Below are positions 43,707 to 52,510 of a stretch of DNA of 64,000 bases, in pieces (position 1 is the first letter of the stretch; each line of letters starts with the position of its first letter). This stretch comes from Halobaculum marinum. Its GTDB lineage: Archaea > Halobacteriota > Halobacteria > Halobacteriales > Haloferacaceae. Made by a program: the position numbers and the translations under genes. Below the pieces are notes generated by a model, which worked only from the letters and a program-made list of their open reading frames with translations, had not been told where the DNA came from and searched no databases. The stretch spans positions 1-64,000 of the forward strand of contig NZ_CP119989.1 in assembly GCF_029338555.1 (NCBI RefSeq), in the 5' to 3' direction.

Positions 43707-44521
43707 GCGACGACCGGTCGAGCGACCCCGAGGACTGCCCGATGATCGCCGTGCGCGACCTGGTCGTCTCCCGCGGCGGCGAGCGCGTCCTCGACGGCGT
43801 CTCGCTGTCGGTGGACCGGGGCGAACTCGTCGGCCTCGTCGGCCCGAACGGCGCCGGCAAGACGACGCTCGTCGCGGCGGTCAACGGGACCCTCACGCCC
43901 GAGGCGGGGACGGTCGAACTCGACGGGACCGACCGATCGACCCTCAGCCAACGCGAGGTCGCCCGCCTCGTGGCGACGGTGCCACAGGAGTCGAACACCG
44001 CCTTCGAGTTCTCCGTCGAGGCGGTGGTGGAGATGGGGCGGACGGCGTACGTCTCGCGGTTCGGGACGACCACCGAGGCCGACCGCGCCGCCGTCGAGCG
44101 GGCGATGGACCGGGCGGGCGTGACGGCGTTCGCCGACCGACCGGTGACGACGCTGTCGGGCGGCGAGCGCCAGCGCGTGCTGTTCGCGCGGGCGCTGGCC
44201 GGCGAGACGCCCGGCCTCCTGCTCGACGAACCGACCGCCAGCCTCGACATCAACCACCAACTGCGCACGCTCGAACTCGTCCGCGAAGTCGTCGACGACG
44301 GGAAGGCTGCGCTGGCGGCCATCCACGACCTCAACCTCGCGGCCCGCGTCTGCGACCGACTCGTCCTCCTGGCGGGCGGCCGGATCCGGGCGACGGGAAC
44401 GCCCCGCGAAGTGCTCGGCGACGACGCACTCGCGGACGCCTTCGGCGTGCGCACGGCCGTCAACGACGACCCCGCGGTCGGGTCGCCGATGGTGACGGCG
44501 CTGCGCGACGACGAGTCCTGA
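43703..44521 (+). CDS. btuD: corrinoid ABC transporter ATP-binding protein BtuD
   Basis: This 272-residue ABC ATPase has Walker A LVGPNGAGKTTLVAAVNG, the Q-loop ATVPQESNT, the signature TTLSGGERQRVLFARALAG, Walker B PGLLLDEPTASLDINHQ and the H-loop AIHDLNLAA. It starts with a GTG that overlaps the btuC stop (GTGA). It powers the importer with BtuC and BtuF. Confidence 0.9.
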   Translation: MSDDRSSDPEDCPMIAVRDLVVSRGGERVLDGVSLSVDRGELVGLVGPNGAGKTTLVAAVNGTLTPEAGTVELDGTDRSTLSQREVARLVATVPQESNTAFEFSVEAVVEMGRTAYVSRFGTTTEADRAAVERAMDRAGVTAFADRPVTTLSGGERQRVLFARALAGETPGLLLDEPTASLDINHQLRTLELVREVVDDGKAALAAIHDLNLAARVCDRLVLLAGGRIRATGTPREVLGDDALADAFGVRTAVNDDPAVGSPMVTALRDDES

Positions 44522-44538
44522 GCGCCGTCGCCCGCTGG

Positions 44539-44600
44539 ACAAGCGTGCTTGTTCTAACGCATCCACAATTGTTATGCTGGGCCGTCGGAGTTGTACGGCC
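44539..44600 (+). promoter_or_regulatory. inverted repeat and promoter-like region before cobT
   Basis: An inverted repeat acaagc-gt-gcttgt (44539-44552) and the palindrome acaattgt (44565-44572) precede the TATA-like ttgttatg (44569-44576). An ATG at 44601 lies 24 bases after the TATA element. This suggests a second promoter and an operator inside the cobalamin cluster, so the salvage genes may be expressed apart from the transporter. Confidence 0.45.
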
Positions 44601-44678
44601 ATGCAACGGGACCAGCCGAACGAGCGGACGGGCGCCGGGAGCGAGGGTGGCGATCCGAGTGCGGCGGGGCGGCCGTGA
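44601..44678 (+). CDS. 25-residue leader ORF overlapping cobT
   Basis: An ATG at 44601 opens a 25-codon frame ([11 protein letters not shown] to SAAGRP) whose TGA at 44676-44678 overlaps the cobT GTG (44675-44677). Its position just after a TATA-like element suggests it is the first translated frame of the message, with coupling into cobT. It has no family. It could instead be untranslated, so its reality is uncertain. Confidence 0.4.
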   Translation: MQRDQPNERTGAGSEGGDPSAAGRP

Positions 44679-45697
44679 GGCTCGTCGTCGTCGCCGGGAC
44701 CACAGAGACGGCCCGGATCGACGGGATCAGCGCCGCGGGTGCGGACCCGGCGCTGATGCGACACACGCCAGGCGCCGACCTCGACGTGGTCGTCCACGGG
44801 GAGCCGACGCTCGCACCGGTGGTCCCCGTCAGCCCGACCGGCTGTCCGACTCCGGCGGTCGCCACCCGTGCTGCCTGCGAACTGCTCGGCTTCGACGCGC
44901 TCGCGGTCGACGCCGGCGTCGCCGGGCGCACCGGGGCGCCGACGGTCGACGTGGGATTCGGCCCCGGCGCGGACGTGCGCGAGGCCGAGGCGGTGTCGCG
45001 GGCCGCCGAGACGTACGCGAACGCCCGGGAACTGGGAGCCGCGCTCCCCGACGACCGGATCGTGGTCGGCGAGACCGTCCCCGGTGGGACGACGACCGCG
45101 CTGGGCGTGTTGACCGCTCTGGGCGAGGAGCCCACGGTGTCGTCGTCGCTGCCGGAGAACCCGCTCGACCTGAAGCGCCGGGTCGTCGCCGAGGGGTTAG
45201 ACGCGAGCGGCCTCGCCCCCGGCGACGCCGCGGGCGACCCCCTGACGGCGGTGCGAGCGGTCGGCGACCCGGTGCTCGCGGCGGTCGCCGGACTGACCGT
45301 CGGTGCCGTCGAGTCGGGCACCGCGGTGACACTCGCGGGCGGGACGCAGTTGGCGACCGCGGCGGCGCTCGTGCGCCACGCCGGCGTCGAGGCGCCGCTG
45401 ACGCTGGCGACCACCTCGTTCGTCGCGGACGACGACACCGCGGGCATCGCCGACCTGGCGGCGTCGCTGGACCTCGACGTGCGCGCGACCGACCCGGGGT
45501 TCGACGGGCGCGACCACCCCGCGATGGCCGCCTACGCCGCCGGGGAGGCGAAGGAGGGCGTCGGAATGGGCGGGGCACTGGCCCTCGTCGACGACGCGGA
45601 CACCTCGATGGCCGCGTTCCGCGACCGCCTCGTCGACGTGTACGACCGCCTGCTCGCCGACGACGGCGGTGACGCCGACGTAGACGCAGACCGATGA
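44675..45697 (+). CDS. cobT: nicotinate-nucleotide--dimethylbenzimidazole phosphoribosyltransferase-like protein CobT
   Basis: This 340-residue protein of the archaeal CobT branch (COG2038) would make alpha-ribazole phosphate from a base and nicotinate mononucleotide, giving the lower ligand of cobalamin. Visible blocks are [55 protein letters not shown] and [12 protein letters not shown]. The start is the GTG at 44675, which begins the conserved [14 protein letters not shown] strand; the upstream open frame is unlike the family. It overlaps cbiA by four bases. Confidence 0.85.
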   Translation: MRLVVVAGTTETARIDGISAAGADPALMRHTPGADLDVVVHGEPTLAPVVPVSPTGCPTPAVATRAACELLGFDALAVDAGVAGRTGAPTVDVGFGPGADVREAEAVSRAAETYANARELGAALPDDRIVVGETVPGGTTTALGVLTALGEEPTVSSSLPENPLDLKRRVVAEGLDASGLAPGDAAGDPLTAVRAVGDPVLAAVAGLTVGAVESGTAVTLAGGTQLATAAALVRHAGVEAPLTLATTSFVADDDTAGIADLAASLDLDVRATDPGFDGRDHPAMAAYAAGEAKEGVGMGGALALVDDADTSMAAFRDRLVDVYDRLLADDGGDADVDADR

Positions 45698-46995
45698 AGG
45701 GGGTCGTGCTCGGCGGCACAGCGTCCGGCGTGGGGAAGACCGTGGCGACGCTGGCGACGATCACGGCACTCGACCGGGCCGGCCACGCAGTCCAACCGGC
45801 GAAGGCCGGCCCCGACTTCATCGACCCGAGCCACCACGAGCGCGTCGCGGGGCGTCCCTCCCGCACGCTCGACGTGTGGATGCAGGGCGAGGACGGACTC
45901 CGGCGCAACTACCACCGCGGCGAGGGCGACGTCTGCGTCGTCGAGGGCGTGATGGGGCTGTACGACGGCGGCGTCTCCAGCACCGCCCGGGTCGCGGCGG
46001 CGCTGGACCTCCCCGTCGTGCTCGTCGTCGACGCCAGCGCCGGGATGGAGAGCGTCGCCGCGACCGCGCTGGGCTTTCGCGAGTACGCCGCCCACGCCGG
46101 CGTCGACGCGGACGTGGTCGGCGTGATCGCAAGTCGCGCCCACGGCGGGCGCCACGAACGGGGGATCCGCGAGGCGCTGCCCGACGACATCGCGTACCTC
46201 GGCCGAGTACCGCCGGACCCGGATCTGGAGATTCCCGACCGCCACCTCGGCCTCCACATGGGCGCGGAGTCGCCGGTGCCCGAGTCGGCGCTGTCGGCCG
46301 CGGCCAACCACCTCGACGCCGACGCGCTGGTGGATCTGGCCCGCACCCCGCTGCGACCGACGGCGGCGGAACCGGCCCGCGAACGGACCCACGCGCGGGT
46401 CGCCGTCGCACGAGACGCGGCGTTCCGGTTCTGCTACCCCGCGACGCTGGAGCGACTGGCCGAGCGCGCCACGGTCGTCCCGTTCGCGCCGACGACCGAC
46501 GACGCGCTCCCCGACTGCGACGCCGTCTACCTCCCGGGGGGCTACCCCGAACTCCACGCACCCGCGCTGGCGGACTCCAGCGCGCTGGCCGACCTCGCGG
46601 CGCGCGCCGCCGACGGCCTCCCCGTGCTGGGCGAGTGTGGGGGGCTCATGGCCCTGGCGGAGTCGCTGACGACCGTCGACGGCGACACCCACGCGATGGC
46701 GGGCGTCCTGCCGGCGACGGTCCGAATGCACGAGCGGTACCAAGCGCTGGACCACGTGGAACTGCGTGCCCGCGACGACGCGCTCACGGCCGCCGCCGGC
46801 GGGATGCTCCGCGGCCACGAGTTCCACTACTCGTCGGCGGACGTCGCCGCCGACGCCCGCTTCGCCTTCGAAGTCGTCCGCGGCGACGGCATCGCCGACG
46901 GACTCGACGGCCTGCGGGAACACCGGACGCTCGGGACGTACGCGCACGTCCACCCCGAGAGCGGCGCGTTCGACGCCTTCCTGGAGGCGATCTGA
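45694..46995 (+). CDS. cbiA: cobyrinic acid a,c-diamide synthase CbiA
   Basis: This 433-residue enzyme has an N-terminal P-loop synthetase part ([41 protein letters not shown]). A C-terminal class I glutamine amidotransferase follows, with [11 protein letters not shown] and the nucleophilic cysteine in [13 protein letters not shown]. It amidates the a and c side chains of cobyrinate using ATP and glutamine. The ATG overlaps the cobT stop (ATGA). Confidence 0.93.
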   Translation: MKGVVLGGTASGVGKTVATLATITALDRAGHAVQPAKAGPDFIDPSHHERVAGRPSRTLDVWMQGEDGLRRNYHRGEGDVCVVEGVMGLYDGGVSSTARVAAALDLPVVLVVDASAGMESVAATALGFREYAAHAGVDADVVGVIASRAHGGRHERGIREALPDDIAYLGRVPPDPDLEIPDRHLGLHMGAESPVPESALSAAANHLDADALVDLARTPLRPTAAEPARERTHARVAVARDAAFRFCYPATLERLAERATVVPFAPTTDDALPDCDAVYLPGGYPELHAPALADSSALADLAARAADGLPVLGECGGLMALAESLTTVDGDTHAMAGVLPATVRMHERYQALDHVELRARDDALTAAAGGMLRGHEFHYSSADVAADARFAFEVVRGDGIADGLDGLREHRTLGTYAHVHPESGAFDAFLEAI

Positions 46996-46996
46996 G

Positions 46997-47704
46997 GTGC
47001 CGGGCGTGGACGGGACGAAGAACGCGGGTGACGACGTGACCGGAGACGAGGGAGCTGCCGGGCGGGTCGCCGCCGTCTCGTTCGACCTGTTCGGGACGCT
47101 CGTCAACGCCGACCGGCCCGCGGATCCGGCGACCGCCGTCGCCCGCGAACTCCGCGAACGCGGGGTCACCGTACCCGACGACTGGGCCGCCGCGTACGCC
47201 GAACCGCACCTCGACTACGACGACGGCGGCGAGCGCCCGCTCCACCACCACGTCGCCGCCGCGCTCGCGAGTCGGACCAGCCTCGCGGAGCGCGAGGTCG
47301 TCGACGACGCCGCCGTCGCGGTGCGAGCGGCGTTCGACGCACCGGTCGAGACGCGCGACGGCGCCGTCGAAGCGGTCGCCACCCTCGCCGAGCGCTACCC
47401 GGTCGGCGTCTGCTCGAACTGCAGCGTTCCGGGCCTCGTCCAGCGGACGCTCGACCGCTCCGCGCTCGACCCCGGGGCGTTCGAGACGGTGACCGCGAGC
47501 GTCGACTGCGGGTGGCGCAAGCCGGACCGGCGGGCGTTCGCGACCGTCGCCGACGGGTTGGGCGTCCCCGTCGACAGCCTCCTCCACGTGGGCGACGACC
47601 CGGCGACCGACGGCGCCGTCGCCGACCACGGCGGGGTCGCGCTGCTCGTCGACGACGTGCCGCTGCGCGACCTGCCGGCGACGGTGGAGGCACGATGGGG
47701 CTGA
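46997..47704 (+). CDS. HAD family hydrolase in the cobalamin operon
   Basis: This 235-residue haloacid-dehalogenase-like protein has motif I SFDLFGTLVNADRP (about residues 26-39), motif II VCSNCS, motif III lysine in CGWRKPDRRAF, and motif IV LHVGDDPATDGAVADHGG. A phosphatase role is likely. It lies between cbiA and cbiB in an almost gapless operon, where alpha-ribazole-phosphate dephosphorylation is otherwise unassigned. That role is inference. The start is the GTG at 46997, one base after the cbiA stop. Confidence 0.85.
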   Translation: MPGVDGTKNAGDDVTGDEGAAGRVAAVSFDLFGTLVNADRPADPATAVARELRERGVTVPDDWAAAYAEPHLDYDDGGERPLHHHVAAALASRTSLAEREVVDDAAVAVRAAFDAPVETRDGAVEAVATLAERYPVGVCSNCSVPGLVQRTLDRSALDPGAFETVTASVDCGWRKPDRRAFATVADGLGVPVDSLLHVGDDPATDGAVADHGGVALLVDDVPLRDLPATVEARWG

Positions 47705-48635
47705 CCGCGCTCGCCGCCGTCGCGCTGGCGGCCGGCCTCGACGCGACCGCCGAGGAGTTCCCGGGCCAGTCCACCCGGTCGCGCTGTTCGGTCGCGTCGT
47801 CGACCGAGTCAACCGCGAGTGGGCCAGACCCACAGCGGTGGGAGTCGCTGTCGCGGTCGTGCTTCCGCTGGCGGCTGCCGCGGTCGCGTGGGGCGTCGTC
47901 ACCGGCGTCGAGCGACTCGTCGCCGCGGTCGTCGTCGGCCCCGGCGGCGCAGTCGCCGCGGCGGTCGCGACGGCGGTCGTGGCGGGCCTCGCGCTGTTCG
48001 CGACGACGAGTCTGCGGATGCTCGTCGGGGCCGCCCGCGAGGTGGTCGCCGCCAGCGAGTCCGACCCCGCGGCCGCGCGGGCGGCGTCGCTCGCGCTGGT
48101 GGGCCGCGACACGTCGTCGCTGTCGCCCGCCGAACTCCGGAGCGCGGCCGTCGAGAGCGCCGCCGAGAACCTCGCCGACGGCCTCGTCGCCCCGTTGCTC
48201 GCCTTCGCCGTCGGCGCGCAGGCGTCGGTCGCGGTCGGCGTCGCCTGCGCCGCGTGGGTGAAGGCCGTGAACACGCTCGACTCGATGCTGGGGTACCCCG
48301 ACACGCCACACGGGACCGCCAGCGCCCGCCTCGACGACGCGGTTATGTGGGTCCCCGCCCGCCTGTCTGCCGTGTTGCTCGCGACCGCCGCGCGGTCACC
48401 GACCGCGCTGTCGACGGCCCGGCGCTGGGCGCGCGCCCCCGCCTCCCCGAACTCCGGGTGGCCGATGGCGACGACCGCCGCCGCGCTGGGGGCTCGCCTG
48501 CGAAAGCGCGACGCCTACGACCTCAACCCCGACGCGCCGCTGCCCACGCCGGCGACCGCCCGCACCGGCGTGCAGACGGTGTCGGTCGCGGGGTGGCTCG
48601 CGTTCCTGCTCGCGGGGGTGGCGGCGTGGCTGTGA
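47695..48635 (+). pseudogene. cbiB: adenosylcobinamide-phosphate synthase CbiB, frameshifted as given
   Basis: The frame from the ATG at 47695 gives LTALAAVALAAGLDATAEEFPG. It then leaves the family pattern at the ggg/cc run 47763-47767, where one base appears missing. The neighbouring frame continues VHPVALFGRVVDRVNREWAR and AVESAAENLADGLVAPLLAF, then VKAVNTLDSMLGYP and LDDAVMWVPARLSAVLL to the stop at 48635. The restored length is about 313 residues with several helices. CbiB attaches aminopropanol phosphate to adenosylcobyric acid. An intact operon makes real loss unlikely. Confidence 0.85.
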
Positions 48636-49399
48636 GCGCGGTGGCCGCCCTCCGGGGCGCGCTCGGCTTCCTCTCGCGCGTGCCAGTCGGCCACAGCGAC
48701 GCTGGCTGGGAGGCGTTCCGACGGACCCCGACGGCGATCCCGGCGGCCGGCTACCTCATCGGCGCGCTCGTCGCCGGCGTCGCCGTCGCCCCCGCCGTCG
48801 TGGTGGGGCTGCCGGCGCCGACGCTCGCGCTCGCGCTCGTCGCCGCCACGTACCTCCTCACTGGAATCACCCACGTCGACGGCGTCGCGGATCTGGGCGA
48901 CGCGGCGGTCGTCCACGGCGACGCCGACGCCCGCAGAGCCGTGCTGAAGGACACCACCGTCGGCACCGGCGGCGTGCTGGCGGTCGCGGTCGTCGTCGGT
49001 GGCCTCGCGCTCGGTGGCCTCGGACTGGCGTCGCTGCCGCTGGGCGCCGCCGTCGCGGTCGTCGTCGCCGCGGAGGTGGGCGCGAAGGCCGCGCTCGCGA
49101 CGCTCGTGTGCGTCGGCCAGTCGGCCCACGAGGGGCTCGGGTCGGCGTTGACGGCGGAGTCGTCGCCGAGGGCCGCCCTCGGCGTCGCCGTCGTGGCCGC
49201 GCCGGTCGTCGCGCTGACGTGGCCCCGTCCCGCCGTCGGCGTCGCCGTGTTGCTCGCGGCCGGCGCGGTCGCCGCGGGGACGCTCCGCTGGTCGCGCGCC
49301 CGCCTCGGCGGCGTCAGCGGCGACGTGTTCGGCGCGACGAACGAACTCGCCCGGGTCGCCGGGCTCCACGCGGGGGTGGTCGCGTGGACGCTCTCGTGA
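48632..49399 (+). CDS. cobS: adenosylcobinamide-GDP ribazoletransferase CobS
   Basis: This 255-residue integral membrane protein opens ALRGALGFLSRVPVG and has the block ITHVDGVADLGDAAVVHGD with the metal-binding aspartates. GGVSGDVFGATNELARVAGLHA lies near the end. CobS joins adenosylcobinamide-GDP and alpha-ribazole (or its phosphate), completing the nucleotide loop. The start is a GTG overlapping the cbiB stop (GTGA). Confidence 0.92.
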   Translation: MSAVAALRGALGFLSRVPVGHSDAGWEAFRRTPTAIPAAGYLIGALVAGVAVAPAVVVGLPAPTLALALVAATYLLTGITHVDGVADLGDAAVVHGDADARRAVLKDTTVGTGGVLAVAVVVGGLALGGLGLASLPLGAAVAVVVAAEVGAKAALATLVCVGQSAHEGLGSALTAESSPRAALGVAVVAAPVVALTWPRPAVGVAVLLAAGAVAAGTLRWSRARLGGVSGDVFGATNELARVAGLHAGVVAWTLS

Positions 49400-49968
49400 T
49401 GTGTGGCGGTCGAGGCAGTCGCCTCGGCGGCGACACGGAGAAGCCGCTGGTGCCCGTCGCCGGTGAGCCGATGGTCGAGCGTGTGCGCCAAGCGCTGGCG
49501 GCCAGCCGAGTCGAACGGGTGTTCGCAGCAGTCTCCCCGCACACGCCCACGACCCGCGAGCACCTCGCCGGTCGCGCAGACGTGACCGTGGTCGACACCC
49601 CCGGCGACGGCTACGTCGCCGACCTGGGGACGGCGCTGGAGCGGGTCGGTACGCCCGTCGTCACCGTCGCGAGCGACCTCCCGCTGCTGGCCGGCGACCA
49701 CGTCGACTGCCTCCTCGACCGCTTCGCCGCGGGCGACGGCGTCTCGCTGGCGACGTACGTCCCAGTCGGGGTGAAACACGAGGTCGGCGTCAGCGCCGAC
49801 ACGACGACGAACGTCGACGGGCACACGGTCGCCCCGACGGGGCTGAACCTCGTCGCCGACGGCACGGACGACGAGGCGGTCGTGGTCGCGGACGACCGCC
49901 TCGCGGTGAACGCGAACCGCCCGCGCGACCTGCAGGTCGCGGCGGCGCTGCTGGAGGGTGATCGATGA
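49384..49968 (+). CDS. cobY: adenosylcobinamide-phosphate guanylyltransferase CobY
   Basis: This 194-residue nucleotidyltransferase has the GTP-binding ALVMCGGRGSRLGGDTEKPL, and VTVASDLPLLAGDHVDCLL with the acidic metal site. CobY is the archaeal replacement for bacterial CobU and turns adenosylcobinamide phosphate into the GDP form used by CobS. The GTG start overlaps the cobS end by 16 bases, and its stop overlaps cobD by four. Confidence 0.9.
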   Translation: MDALVMCGGRGSRLGGDTEKPLVPVAGEPMVERVRQALAASRVERVFAAVSPHTPTTREHLAGRADVTVVDTPGDGYVADLGTALERVGTPVVTVASDLPLLAGDHVDCLLDRFAAGDGVSLATYVPVGVKHEVGVSADTTTNVDGHTVAPTGLNLVADGTDDEAVVVADDRLAVNANRPRDLQVAAALLEGDR

Positions 49969-50978
49969 AGTTCGACGCCGCGCGTGACGAGCCGCGAACG
50001 CCCCACGGCAGCAGCGACGACCCCGCAGTGCTCGACTTCAGCGCCAACTGCAACCCCGAGGTGCCCGACGGCGTCGAGGCGGTGTACCGGGAGGCGTTCG
50101 CCGACGCGCGGACGTACCCCCCGGAGCCGCCCCGCGACTACCGCGCCGCCGCGGCGGCCTACGTCGACTGCGCCCCCGACGACGTGGTCCCGACGCCCGG
50201 CGGGCTGGCGGCGATCCGACTGACGATCGATCTGGCCGTCGACCCGGGCGACTCGGTCGCCGTCCCGTTCCCGAGTTTCGGCGAGTACGCCCGCGAGGTG
50301 CGCCTACAGGGCGGAGTACCGACGTTCGTCCCGCAGGCGGAGGTCCTCGAAGTCGACCCCGCCGACCACGCGCTCGTGGTCGTGTGCACCCCGAACAACC
50401 CGACCGGGAACGCGTACCCGGACGACGACCTGCGCGCCCTCGCCGCGCGGTGTCGCGACGCCGGGACGCCGCTGCTCGTCGACGAGGCGTTCCTCGGGTT
50501 CACCGACCGACCGTCGCTGGCGGGCGCCGACGGCGTGGTCGTCGCGCGCTCGCTGACGAAGCTGTTCGGCCTCCCTGGGATCCGCGCGGGCTTCGCCGTC
50601 GCGACCGGTGAGTGGGGCGCGGCGCTGGCGAACGCCCGGCGCACGTGGAACCTCGGGGCGCCCGCGCTGGCGACCGGCGCCTACTGCATGCGACAGGACG
50701 CGTTCGTCCGGGAGACTCGCGACCGGGTCGCGAGCGAACGCACACGGCTGTCGACGGCGCTCGCGGACGCCGGCTACGGCGTCCACCCGTCGGACGCGCC
50801 GTTCCTCCTGCTGGACGTCGGCGACCGCGCGGTCGACGCGGTGCTCGCACACGCCGCCGACGCGGGCGTGGCGCTGCGCGACGCGACGACGTTCCGCGGA
50901 CTCGACAGCCACGTCCGGGTGGCCGTCCGCCTCCCCGAAGAGAACGACCGCCTACTGGAGGTGTTGCGTGGCGCCTGA
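49965..50978 (+). CDS. cobD: threonine-phosphate decarboxylase CobD
   Basis: This 337-residue fold-type I PLP enzyme has LDFSANCNPEVPDGV, VPTPGGLAAIRLTIDLAVDPG, VVVCTPNNPTGNAYPDD, LLVDEAFLGFTD and the cofactor lysine in VVARSLTKLFGLPGIRAGF. Histidinol-phosphate aminotransferases look similar. The operon context and the FSANCNP start favour CobD, which makes aminopropanol phosphate for CbiB. The ATG overlaps the cobY stop. Confidence 0.85.
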   Translation: MKFDAARDEPRTPHGSSDDPAVLDFSANCNPEVPDGVEAVYREAFADARTYPPEPPRDYRAAAAAYVDCAPDDVVPTPGGLAAIRLTIDLAVDPGDSVAVPFPSFGEYAREVRLQGGVPTFVPQAEVLEVDPADHALVVVCTPNNPTGNAYPDDDLRALAARCRDAGTPLLVDEAFLGFTDRPSLAGADGVVVARSLTKLFGLPGIRAGFAVATGEWGAALANARRTWNLGAPALATGAYCMRQDAFVRETRDRVASERTRLSTALADAGYGVHPSDAPFLLLDVGDRAVDAVLAHAADAGVALRDATTFRGLDSHVRVAVRLPEENDRLLEVLRGA

Positions 50979-51753
50979 CCTGCGCGTCCGCGACGGCGTC
51001 CTTGAACTCCGCCGCCCGGCCACGCGCTGGCTGTCGACGGGGTTCGCCGGCGGCTTCGTCGACGCCCCCGCCGCGTACAACGTCTCCGTCCCGGAGGGGT
51101 GGGAGCGCACCGACCTCGACGCGTACGTCGCCGAGCGACTCGCCGGCGCCGGCTTCGAGTCCCCGCCCGACGGCCCGGCGCTGTTGACGGGCGTCGACAT
51201 GCGCCACGCGCGGGCCGCCCGCTCGGGGCCCGTGCTCGCGGTCGCGACGGCGGGCGTCTCCAACCCCGCGGCGCTGCCGACGGCCGACGACCGACCGGTG
51301 GGCGTCGAGGCCGACGCGGTCGCGGGGGCGGATCCCGCCGGCGACTCGACCGGACAGGCGTCCGCCGGATCCCGGAGCGACGGCGCCGACGGGCCGGGTC
51401 GCGGCACGGTGAACGTCCTGCTCGCGACCGAGCGCCGCCTCGACGACGGCGCGCTCGCGAACCTCGTGAGCGTCGCCGCCGAGGCGAAGGCGACCACCCT
51501 GTTGGCGGCGACGGGGTTCCCGGGGACGACGACCGACGCGGTGGTCGCCGGGAGCGCCCGAGACGGCGAGCCCGCGCCGTTCTCCGGGAGCGCGACCGAC
51601 GTTGGGAGCGCCGCCCGGGCGTGCGTCCGCGACGCCGTGCGTGCGAGCCTCGACGCGCGGTACGCCGCCGGCGACCGCGCTTTGCCAGCGTCCGTCGCCG
51701 ACGCCGAGTACGGCGTGGTGACCGACCGTGAGACGGAGGTGTTCCGTCCGTGA
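50968..51753 (+). CDS. cbiZ: adenosylcobinamide amidohydrolase CbiZ
   Basis: This 261-residue protein removes the aminopropanol-linked tail of incoming corrinoids to give adenosylcobyric acid, so that cells can swap lower ligands. Blocks are RRPATRWLSTGFAGGFVDAP, ALLTGVDMRHARAAR, VAVATAGVSNPAALP-like stretches and LLAATGFPGTTTDAVVAGS. A long acidic insertion (about residues 100-147) is halophile-like. The GTG start overlaps the cobD end by 11 bases. Confidence 0.88.
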   Translation: MAPDLRVRDGVLELRRPATRWLSTGFAGGFVDAPAAYNVSVPEGWERTDLDAYVAERLAGAGFESPPDGPALLTGVDMRHARAARSGPVLAVATAGVSNPAALPTADDRPVGVEADAVAGADPAGDSTGQASAGSRSDGADGPGRGTVNVLLATERRLDDGALANLVSVAAEAKATTLLAATGFPGTTTDAVVAGSARDGEPAPFSGSATDVGSAARACVRDAVRASLDARYAAGDRALPASVADAEYGVVTDRETEVFRP

Positions 51754-51790
51754 ACCGACCGACTACCGAGACCACAGCCACGACACGACC

Positions 51791-52510
51791 ATGACCGACG
51801 ACACACACGAGACGACCGACGGCGACCGGACCGACGCGGACGACGACCGCCACGCGAACACGCCCGGGAAGGGCGTCGCCCCCGACGCGCGGGGGATCGA
51901 ACCGAGCGCCCCCGAGGAGTTCGGCCTCGTCCAGACGTGGTGGGGCGACGGCAAGGGGAAGACGACCGCCGCGCTCGGGATGGCGTTCCGCGCCGCGGGG
52001 CACGGCTACCGCGTCCACCTGCTCCAGTTCATGAAGGGCGGCGCCGCCAGCGTCGAGGACGTCCGCGGCGAGTACAACGCCATCGCGGCGATGCCGGGCG
52101 TCACCTACGAGCACTCGGGCCACTACGGCTGGCACGGGATGGCCGACGGCACCGACGAGGTCGACCACGCCGCCCGCGCCGAGGGCGGGTTCGAGCGCGC
52201 GCAGACCCTGGTCGACGGCTGGGCCGACGCCGACCTGACGGCGCCGCTGGCGCTCGACGGCGCTCCCGAGGCCGGCGCCCACATGCTGATCCTCGACGAG
52301 GTGGTGTACGCCGCCAACCGCGGGCTCGTCGACCCCGACGACCTCGTCGCGCTCGCGGAGTCGAAGCCCGACGCGCTGGAACTCGTGCTCACGGGCGGCC
52401 ACGAGGAGCCAGAGTACCTCTACGACGTGTCGGACCTGGTCACGAACGTCCGCAAGGTGAAACACCCGTTCGACGAGGGCCACCGCGCCCGGAAGGGCAC
52501 CGAGTACTGA
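51791..52510 (+). CDS. cobA: cob(I)alamin adenosyltransferase CobA (CobO/BtuR type)
   Basis: This 239-residue protein has an acidic N-terminal extension of about 45 residues, then the P-loop [32 protein letters not shown] and [11 protein letters not shown]. It continues with [29 protein letters not shown] and [19 protein letters not shown]. It transfers the adenosyl group of ATP to Co(I) corrinoid. The ATG at 51791 comes 37 bases after cbiZ. The stop overlaps the cbiP start by one base (TGATG). Confidence 0.93.
   Translation: MTDDTHETTDGDRTDADDDRHANTPGKGVAPDARGIEPSAPEEFGLVQTWWGDGKGKTTAALGMAFRAAGHGYRVHLLQFMKGGAASVEDVRGEYNAIAAMPGVTYEHSGHYGWHGMADGTDEVDHAARAEGGFERAQTLVDGWADADLTAPLALDGAPEAGAHMLILDEVVYAANRGLVDPDDLVALAESKPDALELVLTGGHEEPEYLYDVSDLVTNVRKVKHPFDEGHRARKGTEY

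Noticed and set aside
44522-44600. Cobalamin riboswitch upstream of cobT
   Set aside because: The region is only 79 bases with no B12-box-like pattern, and a full cobalamin riboswitch needs about 200 bases. Short inverted repeats fit protein binding better.
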